Source: Galeopsis tetrahit (Eukaryota > Streptophyta > Magnoliopsida > Lamiales > Lamiaceae). From it: 64,000 bases of DNA. Below are positions 1 through 12,177 of this stretch, in pieces; the first letter of the stretch is position 1; each line of letters opens with the position of its first letter. Position numbers and translations under genes: made by a program. The notes below the pieces were generated by a model. That model was not told the DNA's origin. It did no database searches and saw only the letters and a list, made by a program, of their open reading frames with translations. The stretch covers positions 74,927,348 through 74,991,347 of the forward strand of contig OY776129.1 of assembly GCA_963675135.1 (NCBI GenBank), in the 5' to 3' direction.

Positions 1-1257
1 ATATCGGTGACCCCGAAAAATGGATATATCAAGGATATATCGGAGATATTTCCGGATATTTTCATCCTTGCTTTAATATATACATATATGATTAAGATAA
101 TATTTACAATATAAATTGAGAAATAGGGTATAAATGTGTATTGAATCTTTATGCTTACATGGAGGTTAGGAAGTATAATACTCCATAAAATGTGTATTGT
201 TTAATTGAAGTAAAAAGAGGTAAGAAATAAAAGGTAGAAGAAGGTAGGAATGAGAAAATACAGAAAGAGGTAGGAAGAAAAGGTAAAGAAAGATAATGAA
301 TTTTATCATATAAAAAAATCGAACATTCATGACAAAACATTTAAAATAGATAGGTGGAAAGCTGACGAGAAGAAGGGATAGTATTTTTAAGCAAGTATTT
401 AACATGAAACTTGTTTTTCCTTGATTTGAGGGAGTATAATTGGTGTATAATAGATGAAACGTACATATATAATCATACTAGAATGATTATATGTGGAATT
501 ATATTCCTTGTAGTATTTGATGGAATTATATTCCATGTTGGGAGTTACGATTCAGTCTTCTTTTCATCAGAAGCATCAAGGTCTGAGCCAAATTGAGCAA
601 AGGCAGCTACTTATGAATATTGCGCCAATTCTAGTTTTAAACTCCTGCGGGAATTGTTTCATAACTTTCAACTGAGGTATTCATTCAGTCTTTGTCCAAT
701 ACTAGTGTCAACCACAATGAGACAAACTTCACACTGCTCATTTGACATGCAGTAGATGTTTTGTGAATATATGAGGCATAAAATAAAATACTAAGTTCTG
801 TGACCAAGTTGAAATGGAACTTAAGAAAAACTCAGACCAAACCAACCACTCAAAAAATTGAACAAAATGGATTTATGCATTTCAAATCCTTCAAACCAAA
901 CAACCGTGTCAATGAATTTGCTATTATGCATTTCAAATCTAAGAGGACTCGCACTATGCATGCATATTTAATACGGAGTAGAAAATAGAAATCAGCCAAA
1001 CTTGGACAAGATTGATAATGAAAGACGAACTTGTCCATTGCTATGTAGCAAATAACATCAGTCACATTTATTTACCACATATGCTAAAAGCATATTCATT
1101 ATAAGTTATAACATCCAGAATCCTAGTGAAAATACGACATAAAAGACGAGCATAAGCAACATAAAATTGATATGCCCAAGAGATTGCAGTTACATGAAAG
1201 TGGTCTCCATGCATAGATTCATAGAATAGATATGATTTCGAAATTCGACATAGAGAC
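1..1257. other. Intergenic sequence, 3' of the MDL1-like gene
   Basis: No coding region with family resemblance is visible. The first 60 bases hold several copies of a GATAT(A)TC-rich motif, probably the edge of a repeat cut by the window border. The rest is AT-rich; the stretch just before 1258 should include the 3' untranslated region of the minus-strand MDL1-like gene. Confidence 0.5.
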
Positions 1258-2707
1258 CTAGAAAGTCGACCCGTTGAATCCAAAGTTGGAGCCCTGCAGA
1301 AAAAGATTGACATCATCAATGCAGCACTATGACATGAAACTATATTTCGAAGAAAACGGTAAAAATAAAATTAAACTAAATAATGCAATTACAATCACAA
1401 GCAAAGCCAAACTTGATACTGTATATGATAATAACATAGAACCTCTAATCATTCACGGCTCTAAAAAGTGAAAGTTCATTTGCAAGATTTAGTACTGGTG
1501 TAAAGCATGCAGACATTGTGCATATTCTTGACTCTGATTGGCCTAAACAAGCAGAAGAATGAAATGAGAAGATACTAATGCATTGCAAGAGACCCTTTCA
1601 GCAAATCAACTCAATGTATTCTTAATTTGCTTACCTTGGTATCATAGAACTTGAGGTAGAATCGTGACTTTGGAACAGACAATTTGGTCTCGAGTACATT
1701 TGCAATAGCAGCACTCAGTTTCTTGTTCACATCAGCGCTAAGACCTCCAATCGAGACAAGCTCTCCATAAGCAGCTGGATCCTCTGTCCCTGCAAATGCT
1801 ATGGGCACGGATCCCTTCAACACAATCATCACATACTGCACCAAAACACACAAACTCAGAGACTAATACCCTCCATTTTACGAAGAAAAAAAATCAAGAT
1901 ATCAATCCTCTTTTGATAATTTTAACATATCTTGGACTAGCAAAAGGTAACAATATATTCAAGTGAAAGTAAACATAAAGTATACAACTATACGAATTTA
2001 TGCCATTACATAATCACTAGCTAAGATACAAAAAATGTTAGTATGTTACTAACAGCTTCCATATCAATGCAGCTCAACACAATAAATCCAATCTCCAATT
2101 TTATAGAATTCATAAAGATGGTAAGCACATATCAGATTCACATTTAGAGAAATCTTATCAAAAGTACAGAAACCTAATCAGAGAGCCTGTTCGTCCCAAT
2201 TCCATTCCTTCCAAATGATTTTAAAAAATTATAATTCTTTTTAGACCACACCAAAGGCAAAATAATTTCTGAGAAGTACATTATCCAATTTTCACCAAAT
2301 CTGAACTGTAAAATGGACATACACATAATCTTACAGAAATTTAAATAATTTCACAACTTGTTTTCACATATACTAGCATTTCCACACATAATTGCATGAC
2401 TTAGCAGCGACAATTTCGCGAAAACTGTGAATACTACCAAGAAAGGCACATAACCAGTCAGAGACATACAAATTGAAGACATCAAAACTGAATTCAGGAA
2501 CAACTAATTCCTCCACATAAATCAATTAAACATAAGCTCGAAAACAGCGGCAAGACTATTTAGATATTGCAAGTAGAGAGAGGGAGAGATGCAGACGGCT
2601 TCGGGTTTTCCAATGATCTTGGCAACGGAGGAGGAGGCTTCAGAGAGGATGGAGGATGTGTTTACGCCCTCCAGGCTCACGTTAGTCGATAGGTTCAAAC
2701 ACGGCAT
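1258..2707 (-). CDS. MDL1: MIF/D-dopachrome tautomerase-like protein (MDL1/MDL2 type), 3 exons
   Basis: Exons, in minus-strand order: 2707-2597, 1835-1635 and 1293-1258, giving 37 + 67 + 11 = 115 residues, the usual length for plant MIF/DDT-like proteins. The protein starts MPCLNLSTNV; Pro2 becomes the N-terminal catalytic proline of the tautomerase family after Met removal, and the GKPE lysine near residue 34 is kept. Body motifs YVMIVLKGSV and AAYGELVSIGGL are typical of the plant family. The last exon encodes only GSNFGFNGSTF and a stop. An in-frame ATG 13 codons upstream was rejected because it would bury the catalytic proline. There is no peroxisomal tail, so a cytosolic location is inferred. 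Plant members are known as MIF-like proteins; their substrate in plants is uncertain. MDL1 and MDL2 cannot be told apart here. Confidence 0.93.
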
Positions 2708-3458
2708 CGTTTCGTCAAACCCTTGCTTCTCTCGCTCTTTCGTCACACCAAAAATAAGAAGCTGCTACTGTAGTCTGTAGTTGAGGATGGACTGGAGTTG
2801 GAGTATCTGCCTGCCCAAATTGCCCTTGGATATTGTTATTCGCGATTTCGCGCATAAACAAAATTATTCTAAATCGCTATTTGCACATCAACGTTTCTAC
2901 CAGGTCGCGTATTTACAACATTTTTTTGACAGTATTTACAAATTACAACTAGGCTACGGTTAAATGCCCTTCACGCCACCCCAATTAATTTTTTGAACTA
3001 ATTGTCAAAAAAACTATAATACCCTAGTGTGTTGAGTCCACCCCCACCTTCAAACAAAATAATAAACAAATGTTTTGCATTCCATGAATTCTGTATATTT
3101 TTGAAAAAAAAATTCTACAGAATGTGTACATTTTCGATTTTTTTTTTCAAACAATGAAATTCGGAACTTTTTGTCAAGTTTCTTCATAGAACTCGGCCAA
3201 CCAGGTTCGACTCGGTACAAAAACCTCTATTTCGCTGTTTCGTCTTCCTTATCTCCTGTTTTGTGCAAAAAATAAGTTTATTCAACGATTAAAAATGAAT
3301 TTCGCTCCAAAATGATTTTTTTGAAAGTGTGGGTGAAATCAAGAGGTTTTTCTAATGTGTATTAAAATGTTGATAGGTGAAATGAAAAGGTTATTTGTGA
3401 TATTTAAAGGGGGTGAATTCATCCAGAGAATGCCCCCAAGGCCTTACAACTATTTACT
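2708..3458. other. Upstream region of the MDL1-like gene
   Basis: This is the left part of the shared upstream region between the minus-strand MDL1-like gene and the plus-strand NFD6-like gene. It is AT-rich with C-rich patches near 2970-3050 and 3430. No gene is seen. It should hold the MDL1-like promoter and 5' leader. Confidence 0.5.
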
Positions 3459-3990
3459 GGGTCTGACTATATGCACCTCCATTTCAGTTTGATGCACTCC
3501 CCCATCACTCCCCCGATTTATACACTCCTCGAATTTTAGGTCACACCTCCCCTCAAATGTCATAAATACCCCTCCTTCATTAAAATCCTTTTACTACCCA
3601 CACCCCCCAAATCCTCCATCTTTCTTCCTCCTCCATTTCTTCTTTCATCTTCTCCCCCACCCCTCACCACCACCGCCGGCGACCTGCCCCTCCACCACCC
3701 GTCGCCGGCGACGCCAGCCCCTCCCTCCCTCGCCGAGCCCGTCGCCCCCCCTCCCTCCCTCGCCGAGCCCGTCGCCCCCCCAACCCCCACCGCCTGTAAA
3801 AAAAAGAAAAGAAGAAGAGATCTTGGCCGCGCGCTGCCGCCGCGGCCGTCCCCTCCCTCCCTCGCCGAGCCCGTCACCCCCCCCTCCCTCAAAAGAATTT
3901 CAAAAAAATTCAGCAACTAAGAAAAAATTCAAAAAAACTCAGCAACTTAGAAAATTTTCAATTATTTTTTTTAATTTTCGACAAACCAGT

Positions 3991-4260
3991 GTCGACCATA
4001 TACGTTCTCGTCGACAACAATTTGTCGACGAGAACGTATATGGTCGACACTGATTTGTAGAATTTAAAAAAAAAAAAAACCTTTAAAAAATCGACAATGA
4101 AATGTCGACCATATATATTCTCGTCGACACCCTATTGTCGACGAGAGTAAATATGGTCGACATTTCATTGTCGAGAAAAAAAAAAAATTCAACCATTTTA
4201 GGTCGACCAAATACACTCTCGTCGACAACAATGCATCGACGAGAATGTATAGGGCCGATC
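3991..4260. repeat. Three consecutive GTCGAC-bounded palindromic modules
   Basis: The modules lie at 3991-4048, 4104-4161 and 4202-4260. Each reads GTCGACCATATA, then a variable C/T-rich stretch, CGTCGAC, a short loop such as AACAATTT, then the inverse arm back to GTCGAC. Each could fold as a hairpin of about 25 bp per arm. In the second, pairing extends outward through TCGACAATGAAAT on the left and its complement on the right. The third is eroded: its right end reads GGCCGATC. A-rich or T-rich linkers separate them. Confidence 0.85.
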
Positions 4261-4425
4261 CTGGTTTGTCGAAGAAAAGAAAAGAAAAGTAAAAAAAAAA
4301 AAAAAAACATACCTTGCTGTTGTTAGTTGGAGAGGGCGACGGAAATTGGGGGGAGGGGTGGGGGCAAGGGGTAAGTGGGTGGGGTAAGGAGAGATAGTTT
4401 TTTTTTTTTTTCTTTTCTGCTACTG

Positions 4426-4650
4426 TTACGGGAGGGGGAGGGTTAGGGGAGGGGGAGAGGCGATGGGGTGGTGGAGGGGGAGGGTTAGGGGAGGGGGATT
4501 GGCGATGGGGTGGTGGAGGGGGAGGGGGAGAGGCGATGGGGGGTGGGGTGGGGTGGTGGCCGGCAATGGAGGTGGGGATGGAGAAAGAAACGGGATGGAG
4601 GTGGGGGAGGGGAAAGGAGAAAAGAAAGAGGAAGAGAGAGAGGGGGGAAA
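4426..4650 (+). repeat. G-rich minisatellite-like tract
   Basis: Irregular tandem units of GGAGGGGGAGGGTTAGGGGA and GGCGATGGGGTGGTGGAGG are repeated two to three times within the Mutator-type element. The plus strand has many runs of three or more G at short spacing, so it could form G-quadruplexes. Open frames on both strands here are low-complexity Gly/Arg or Pro/Ser and are not taken as genes. Confidence 0.7.
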
Positions 4651-4824
4651 TGAGGTGGGGTGCATCTAGTATAGTGTATATTTAATGAAGGGTATTTTAG
4701 GTTTTTTACCTATTATTTTATTAATAAAATTGAAAGGGGGAGTACATCAAACTGAAATGGAGGTGTATAGTCAGACCCAATATACTTCAAAGGGCCGAAA
4801 AATATTCGACCCAGTGTGGACTAT

Positions 4825-4871
4825 GGCCCATGGATTATATTTCCCGAAAGCGGGTTGAGCTGTATTGGGCT
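4825..4871 (+). promoter_or_regulatory. Site II-type motifs upstream of the NFD6-like gene
   Basis: GGCCCA at 4825-4830 (reverse complement TGGGCC) and TGGGCT at 4866-4871 lie about 130-170 bp before the start codon at 4998. TGGGCC/T elements are established TCP-factor sites, common in plant housekeeping and nuclear-encoded organellar genes, which fits an organelle-targeted product. Function here is inferred from position and motif only. Confidence 0.45.
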
Positions 4872-4997
4872 ATTGGCGGGTTGGTCCACCCGACTAATGG
4901 TGGGTCGTATACTCGTATGTACCGAGTTGCGTTAAGGGCTGCAGTTGTAAAACCCTCTTTCCTTTCTCCACGGCTGAAGTAGAAGACCTTAGCTCCA

Positions 4998-7545
4998 ATG
5001 GCGTCTTCGTCTGCAAAATTTGTCTCCAGATTATCCTCTATTGCTCTAAAATTCAACAACAAAACGGCTTCGTTCAGCAATGCTTCTCCTCTTAAAGCCG
5101 CTTCTAAGCCCGCCATTAGCAAACGTCTCATCTCACGGTTAGAAATGGAGAGTCAATCTACTTAATTAATTCTGTGTTTTATATATGCGCTAGCAAAGGC
5201 AACGGCAGTTTCATTTTTTTTAGAATGCTGTATGTTGTTGCCTAAATTGTTTGTTATACTTGGGGTGGATTATTATTAGGTTACCAGTGGAATTGAGCAG
5301 TAGCCTGGATTCGATGTTGCCGCTGCACAACGCTATTGCATCGGCTCGGTTACAGTCAAGTCTGTCTGCTGAGTCGCAGAGATGGGGATTGGTTCCTCAA
5401 GGTGCGATATTTATATATATATATATCTTACTTTAAGCGATTCACTTCTAGTTTGTTTTGGTTTTGAATTTATTTTGATTACTTCTCTGAATTCACTCTT
5501 GTTGTTGCATTGAAAATGTGAAACTAGGGCTGCTAACTAGCTATTTCATTTGTCATTTTATTCTAAATTCATTCATCCGAATTATTGGTTAAGCATTTCA
5601 CCTCATGCATAAGAGATTAAGCCATCAAATTGTTATGTTGTACTATCTTATATGAGAACTTCCTGTTTTTAAGCTATAAACAAAAAGTGTAATGGCACTA
5701 ATAACTTAATAAGAGATTGGAATTTATCAAGGGCATATTAAGGCACAATAGTTCTTGTTCTCTAATTTTGATTATTTCCAATGTAATCATTAGATTCCCA
5801 ATATAAGTATTATATTTTCTATAAAAGTGTGTAGATGCTTCTTTGGTTTTAGTCTAAATGTAGTGAATTGTATAAGACTGAAATGGCTGAATCGGTTGCA
5901 CAAATATCTTATGTTTCAGCCTTTTGACATCCGTTAGTGTAAATGTAATTGTGGTTTTCAATTTCATAAGTTTGGAACTGATAGCGGTTTAGTTATTGGG
6001 TGCGGAAAACCTCCCTTAATGTTCTCTAACCTCCACTTTGTGCCTCTTGTGAAATATAGATGCCTGGTTCAAGTTTTAATTACATACTTGGGTGACTTCA
6101 TTTGCTATTCCTGAAATGCGTAATGTGATTTATTGTGAACTTGAGTAATCCAATTTGTGTTTGCTCTTCTTGACTCTCACATGGGTTCTCTGAATCCTGA
6201 AGCCTGGGTAGACAACTGTGGCATGCATGTCTACTTTCTATCATCTTACCCCCTGGACTCTCAACCATGTTACTTAGGAAATATTTTTCCTCTAAGCCTT
6301 TGAACAAGATGTAATGAAAGTGTCAAACAACGACATTAATTTTGCAAAATAAAGATAGTCAATGATGGATCTGATGTTTGTATGCAACAATTGTTTGTTA
6401 AACCAATTTGCCATACCCTAGTCTGTAGGCATGTATTTGTTTTTCTGGGAGAGTTGTGGAAATGGGCATGAGTTTGGGTTACCCGCAAGCCTAAAGTAAA
6501 GTTGAAGGCAACAACATGATATAAATAATCATAAAAGTCAAAAGCAGAACAAGATAATGTATTTTCTATTTTGTGATATGCTGCTTGCTAATTCCTGAAT
6601 GTAATAGGTTTTATTCACCTCGTGTTTAATAGTATTGTGGTTGTGTAGAAAAGAAAAAACAAATACTGTTGTAGATTTAGGGAATTACTGCCCTACTGTG
6701 TAGATTTTGCTTGTATGCTTCGAATACTCTTTACCGTTCTGCCTTTCCATAATCAATATTTTGGAACATCAAAATAAGTAACACGATCTTGTATTGGGTT
6801 TTGATGTTTTCAACTCAGGCACAAAAGGTAGATTATTCCTTATAGCTTTGCACTCCCTATGTCCATGGAAAGTTTGCTCACATTTTTTGGCACAAGTTTT
6901 AAGAAAAAGTAGATAAAATAAGGTTGTTGTGGGGTAAAGATAAAGTAATTGTTTCCATGAAAAGAAATGACCACACTTTTGATGGGTAGACAAATAAGGA
7001 AAGTGAGCACAATTTTGGTGGACGGAGGGAGTAGTGAGTATGGTAGTCCTATCTAAAACAGTACTATTTGTGGTAAACAATGTTATTTGCTTGCATTTAA
7101 GTGCTAAGTTGATCTTCTCATCTTGCATATAATTTGTGGTACAGACTAATGTTTCGATTGATCTAAAAAATAAGCTGGAGTTTTTTTTAACTGCTCTTTG
7201 TGGTCTGTAAATGTGGAAAAACTGTCTATAGATGATCAGAACGCAGTTCCTACTTATTGTCTCTTGCAGTCATGAGCCACTTCAAAATAAACACAAATTC
7301 TCTTCTATCACAGCCTTTGTGGAGTATGTTCTTGTTTCATCTTGTTGTTAAATCATACTAGTGGGAGGATTCTGTGCTGGTGTGCTTAGCGTCCACTTAA
7401 GCTTTTCGAGACATCTTTCATGATATCAAACTTGTTATAGATTATGATGTCCAAAATCCATCCACCAATCAATTTGCACAATCTAAAACTTACTCTTAAT
7501 GCTTTCCTTTCCTGAATATTTGCAGGTATCTCGATGCCTTTATAG
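4998..7545 (+). CDS. NFD6: NUCLEAR FUSION DEFECTIVE 6-like small organellar protein, 3 exons
   Basis: Exons 4998-5137, 5280-5401 and 7526-7545 sum to 282 nt, or 93 residues plus stop. The N-terminus MASSSAKFVSRLSSIALKF is Ser/Arg-rich without acidic residues, as in a mitochondrial or plastid presequence. The core LPVELSSSLDSMLPLHNAIA is the recognisable NFD6-family motif. The last exon is only 20 nt and adds the tail GISMPL after the split glycine codon. If intron 2 is kept, translation instead runs past 5401 into a short AT-rich tail and stops at 5435. Arabidopsis NFD6 is an organellar protein needed for polar nuclear fusion in the embryo sac; the exact role of this homologue is unknown. Intron 2 (2,124 bp) carries a MITE. 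Confidence 0.85.
6852..7032. mobile_element. CTCCCTCCGTCC-family MITE in NFD6-like intron 2
   Basis: The left end CACTCCCTATGTCCATGGAA and the right end GGTGGACGGAGGGAGTA are imperfect inverted repeats of the abundant plant Stowaway-like MITE end. Internal sequence repeats the usual GTTTGCTCAC/GTGAGCAC inverted pair. No coding capacity. Confidence 0.6.
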
Positions 7546-8644
7546 CACTGCTTTGTAACAAGACCCTTGTTGGGCCCTGGCTTATCTCCAGACAATATTG
7601 CAGTTTCATTCCTTGTTCTCTCAAACTGTAGTGTTGGTAACATGCAATAACTTCTAGAGTGAGGATCTGCCACTTTCTGTCTTGTTTTGTTTTGTTTATT
7701 TTGTTTTGAGGTTGCAAAAATTCGTGCTATTCATTGAAAGCTGTAGCTTTGTATGTTTCTCTCAAGAGGGCGAAAAAATAGCAGTTTCTCGAAGGTTTGC
7801 TGGCAAGTTTTAAAAGAGGAATAGCAGAGATTAATGTAGCATGGTTAGAATGTTTTTGCTTGGACCTAATTCAAGATTAATAACATGCTGTTTTCTCAGA
7901 GCCATTGATTATCTTTATTTTGACAGTTTTATATTATTTTTCAAAAAAATATTTATTTTGAAAAAAACTCCTTTGTAGTATGATTTATTCATAGGCAATA
8001 TTGTTTATGAACATGATGTGACAAGAATGGCCTGTCAAGCATCAATTAGTAAATAATTAAATTTAAAATTGCATTTAGATATATAAAAATTAAAATATTT
8101 ATTTAAATATGAAAAATTATTGTGTCATTATTATGGGGGTCATATTATTGATATTCGATCACTTTATTTAACATGAGTTAATGCGATATTTGTAAATCTT
8201 ATTGTGTTTAATGAGTTGACACGAACTTGATACAAAATTTTCGTGTTAACATGATAACAATGTAAATATATAAAGTTATATTTTTCGTATTATTTTTACT
8301 ATTGTGTTGTATTTAGAATTATAATCTATATTTATTTATCCTTGGTAATGTTTGTAGGTTCCATATCAATTTTTAAAAATCCAACAAATTTTTTTTTTTT
8401 TTTTAACTGATGAGATCATTTTTTTCAATTTGAAATACACGATTAAATAAAAATTGAAATATGAGGTATCAATCAAATAAACGAACATGCATCAAGATTA
8501 CTGATGCTCTCTGTTACAATGGGAAAAATGACCAAGGAGGACCATCTTACTAAATCGTGATAACTGATTATTCAATTGGGAAAATAGTCAAAATACATGC
8601 ATAAATAAATATATGTATGCATTTGAAACAAAATATAAATAGTA
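7546..8644. other. Intergenic between convergent NFD6-like and MDL3-like genes
   Basis: About 1.1 kb, AT-rich. The first few hundred bases probably hold the NFD6-like 3' untranslated region, and the last part that of the minus-strand MDL3-like gene. No other gene or repeat boundary was identified. Confidence 0.5.
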
Positions 8645-11246
8645 TCACAACTTAGAGCTATTTTTAGCCAAATTTGCACCAAACACTTTTAACACAAATC
8701 TAGTCCTTGGAATTAACAATTTCTCTTGTAAAATCAAACCAAGTGTAGCAATCAACTCTCTTTTCATTTTAGTGTCGACACCACTCATTGACACTATTTC
8801 AGCCAATGCTGCTGGCTCTTTGTTTCCTCCAAATGTAAGAGCCACCGATTCTTTCACTAGAATCATCACAAACTATAAAACCACAACATACATGCATTGT
8901 TAGTAACATTTAATCGATAACTTACATAATATTAATTAGCATCTACTTAATCAATAATATCAACATGTAGCTCGCAAATATGACCCGTAGTTGTATATTG
9001 TGATATAATATTAATACCTTATTTATTAAAAAATACACAATTGAGAATTTGTATTTGGAATCAACAATGAAAAATATACAAATATAATAATAATAATAAT
9101 AATAAAGTAATTGATAATAAATAAATTAGGGATGCAAGCATTATTTTTTGTAATAGTGGGATAAGCATGAGAGGGACATGTGACCTGGCCCCTTAATTGA
9201 AATTTTAGCCTAATTAATTGCCCTATCTCCCATTTTGTTGTGCGTAACCATAAACTATTCGATGATATTCATTACAACCCCCTAATTAAGTTTAACCTTT
9301 ATTTAGGTTAAAAGGAGGCCCCCACACACGTTTTTATTAGCAAAATTGGTCTCTTTTCCGTGTCATGTCACAAATGGAAACATAGTTTAAGTAATGGGTG
9401 TTCAAAATATCAATAAAACAGTTCATTATTTGAGTTTAACTATAAAAATGGAAAAGGAAGAAAGTTCGATTGATAACGATGTGTGCGATTGATTATGTTG
9501 TTAAAGAAGTAATTTTTTTTTAGGAAAATGTAAATGTATGTAGCATTTGAAAATAAAATACTCCATTTTTTAATCAAATTTTCAAAACAAAACTTGAGAG
9601 TACTTTCTAAATAATAACCCTTTAAGCAAGTTAATAGATATACAATATTAAAATTGTATTATAAAGAAACTTATGAGGTTAGGATGGTAAATAAAGTTGT
9701 ACTAATATAAAAAAGATTAATAATCAATTTTTTTTTTTTAAAAAAGGGTTATGACTGTTTTCTCAGAATCAACTTAACATAACCCATTAAAATCACTTAA
9801 GAGAGATTGAACACACTCTAAAACCACTTTTATTATAAGAAATAAAAAGTGGTTGTTTGCAATTGCAAGTCCCTTACGAGTTTGAGCGAAACCTTTGGCG
9901 CATTGCTTAATATAGAAAGAGCTTTAGTTAGGCAAGAATTAATTATGTTAGCATGTCTATTTTAATTTAATTAGTGTAGTGTTGCATATGCACATTGCAG
10001 TTACATACCTAATATATATGTCATTTATATAAATATACTTATTTTCTATAAAATATAATTTGAATAAAGAATCCATAAACTAACGTAGAATAATTGAAAT
10101 TTATGTTTTTTTAGAACCGAAATTTAAGTATAGATTAATCTTTAGAGGCTAAATAGTGGGGTAATATAATACATAGAAAATACTATCCCTGGGCGGCGCT
10201 TTTATATATCAGAAGAAAAAGATTAAAAAAAAGTTGGTGCAAATTAAAACGCTAGCTAGTTAGATAAACATATATTATTGCATAATGAATGCTCAATTTT
10301 CTTTTATTTTTGTTTTTTATTGAATGATGCCCATTATAGTGTGCAAATTATATATATGCATGATAGAGACAAGTGGCGATGTCGATTTAAAAAATATGAG
10401 TAGAAATTTGAATTAATAATTCCCAATCTGCCGCACCTGCTTAAGGGTATGCATAATCAGTTCTTCCGTTCACTACTCAAAATATATCGATCATAAAAAA
10501 AAAGTAAACAAATTTTATTATTTTGGTAAAAAATAGGAATATAACCTTAAATTTTAAATTGATAAAACATAATACTCTCCTATATTAAATATCTTTTTAC
10601 TAACTTTTAAGATGATTTCACAATTAATAAATAATGAGTATAGGTTTTTTTTGAGAGATTATAAACAAACTCACCCCTGAAACAGCAATTATTTAAGATT
10701 AGAGAGAGTATTAAAACTAGTAAATTAAGATCAAAATTGAGAAATAGAAGCAGCATTTTGAGTATTATTCTTAATTAATCATCAAAGCGTTGAAAACATA
10801 ATTTTCCACCCACCCACCATCTCCCTACGCTTAATAATAAAATGGTTTAATTAACAAATGGTCATTAACTAGGCAGCCAAATTGCAATAATTAAAAGCTG
10901 CACATGAAATTATGGGCGCGTTCATCGCAGTGTCTCCTGCCATGATACATACACTTTTTTTTTTTTCGTCTGTCCATCCTTAATACACTAATATATCCTT
11001 CATTTTTTTATTTTTTTTACGTAAGTAAAATCAATCAATTAAAAACACAACGATTCATTCCAAAGATTCAAGCTTCATTTTAAATATACATACACATGGC
11101 ATGGGAAGAGAGGGAGATCGAGAGAGAGGACATACATTTTCGGGTTTTCCGATGATTCGAGAAACAGCAGTTGTGAGAGTGGAAAAGAGGGAATCAGTGT
11201 CGATTCCATCAAGAGAAACGTTTGTGGAAATATCAAGACAAGGCAT
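8645..11246 (-). CDS. MDL3: MIF/D-dopachrome tautomerase-like protein, peroxisomal MDL3 type, 2 exons
   Basis: Exons, in minus-strand order: 11246-11136 and 8872-8645, giving 37 + 75 = 112 residues. It starts MPCLDISTNV, with the catalytic Pro2, and exon 1 ends at GKPEN, the same position and phase as in the neighbouring MDL1-like gene. Motifs GGNKEPAALAEIVSM and KRELIATLG match the divergent MDL3 branch. The protein ends in SKL, a canonical PTS1 peroxisomal import signal, as in Arabidopsis MDL3. The second intron of the MDL1-like gene is absent: exon 2 reads straight to the C-terminus. The single intron is 2,263 bp, AT-rich, with a (TAA)n tract and no visible gene. The shared exon 1 layout supports an ancient duplication of the two genes. 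Confidence 0.92.
9085..9105. repeat. (TAA)n microsatellite
   Basis: About seven copies of TAA within the long intron of the MDL3-like gene. Confidence 0.85.
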
Positions 11247-12177
11247 CTTCTTCTTCTAACTTCTCTGTTTTTTTGGTAAAAAGTGTATTGGTGGTTTTTT
11301 GGGATATATGGCTAATGGCTATGGGTAGTATATATAGACCAAACGAGTCAAATTTCACACACAACACGTATGATATATTTTGTGTACGTGTGTACACAGT
11401 ACATATATTTGATGTGAGTCAGTCAGGTTATTATTACAACTTTAATTATTTGATGACGGAATTAATCGACGCGGGATCACCTTCTCTTCTCTGTTTAAGA
11501 GGACTTCGGGTCTACTTTCGATAATCATACATTCACTTTGTCTCATTTTAAATTCATCATTGACTATTTCGAAGAAATTAATGTGAAAGTTATTTATTAG
11601 TATTAAATGATATAAAATATAGGATATGAAAGTTTAAATCCAAAATTTTATTTATTATCAAATTAATAAATTATGAATTTAATTTGAAATTTCTATATTT
11701 TAGAAATGATGAATTTAACACGAGATATAAATAGAGAGAGTAACATTGTTTTTAGTTATGTGACTCACGTGTATCCTATTAACTCAAGCTAGTACTAATA
11801 ATTCAAATTAATTATAAGTGGTTTAAACTTTAAAGAAGATCTATCTCAAATCTTACATAAGGTATTAGAACATATCAATTTTACAAAAGACAAAAAAATC
11901 TATGATTTTTAGAAAATAGATTTGAAATAGAATGTAAAAAATGTTTAAACAACTAAAAAATATCCAACAGTTATTAACATATTTCATATAGTAATCCCAT
12001 CTCTGAGCCTCAATTCATCAAACTCCATTTTGATGTCTTATTCAAGTTTATTAAATACAATTTTAATTTAATATGAATGAAACATGCATGATCTTATTCA
12101 ATATACGAATATTGTTTTTTTATCAGTAAATATAAGTATACTGTATTTAAATTTGTAAATAATATTTATATAATAAC
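11247..12177. other. Upstream region of the MDL3-like gene
   Basis: No gene is visible. The first 200 bp should hold the MDL3-like promoter and leader. Beyond that it is AT-rich with no clear repeat ends until the hAT MITE at 12178. Confidence 0.5.

Larger units (their letters stand above)
3459..4778. mobile_element. Non-autonomous Mutator-type element (copy A) with GTCGAC hairpin modules
   Basis: Terminal inverted repeats of about 45 bp: the left end starts GGGTCTGACTATATGCACCT and the right end is its near-exact reverse complement, ending GTATAGTCAGACCC at 4778. The inside holds a C-rich, Pro/Gly-coding-like part (3600-3890), three GTCGAC palindromic modules (3991-4260) and a G-rich tract (about 4420-4660). 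No transposase is present. A clean target duplication is not visible for this copy; the family is assigned from the related copy at 16308, which has a perfect 9-bp duplication. It lies 219 bp upstream of the NFD6-like start codon. Confidence 0.75.

Noticed and set aside
2708..2746. Upstream in-frame ATG (MTKEREKQGFDET...) for the MDL1-like gene
   Set aside because: Tautomerase-family proteins need proline directly after the initiator Met; the start at 2707 gives MPCL as in all family members.
3560..3916. Gly/Arg- or Pro-rich open frames at 3560-3916, 4426-4669 and 28191-28650
   Set aside because: They lie in GC-rich low-complexity parts of transposable elements, are open on both strands, and show no domain.
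3450..4787. A target duplication for Mutator-type copy A
   Set aside because: CTATTTACT on the left and AATATACTT on the right do not match convincingly as 9-bp repeats; the superfamily call rests on copy B.
9060..9110. CRISPR-like or satellite array
   Set aside because: The repeats are simple (TAA)n; no spaced repeat array of any kind was seen in the window.
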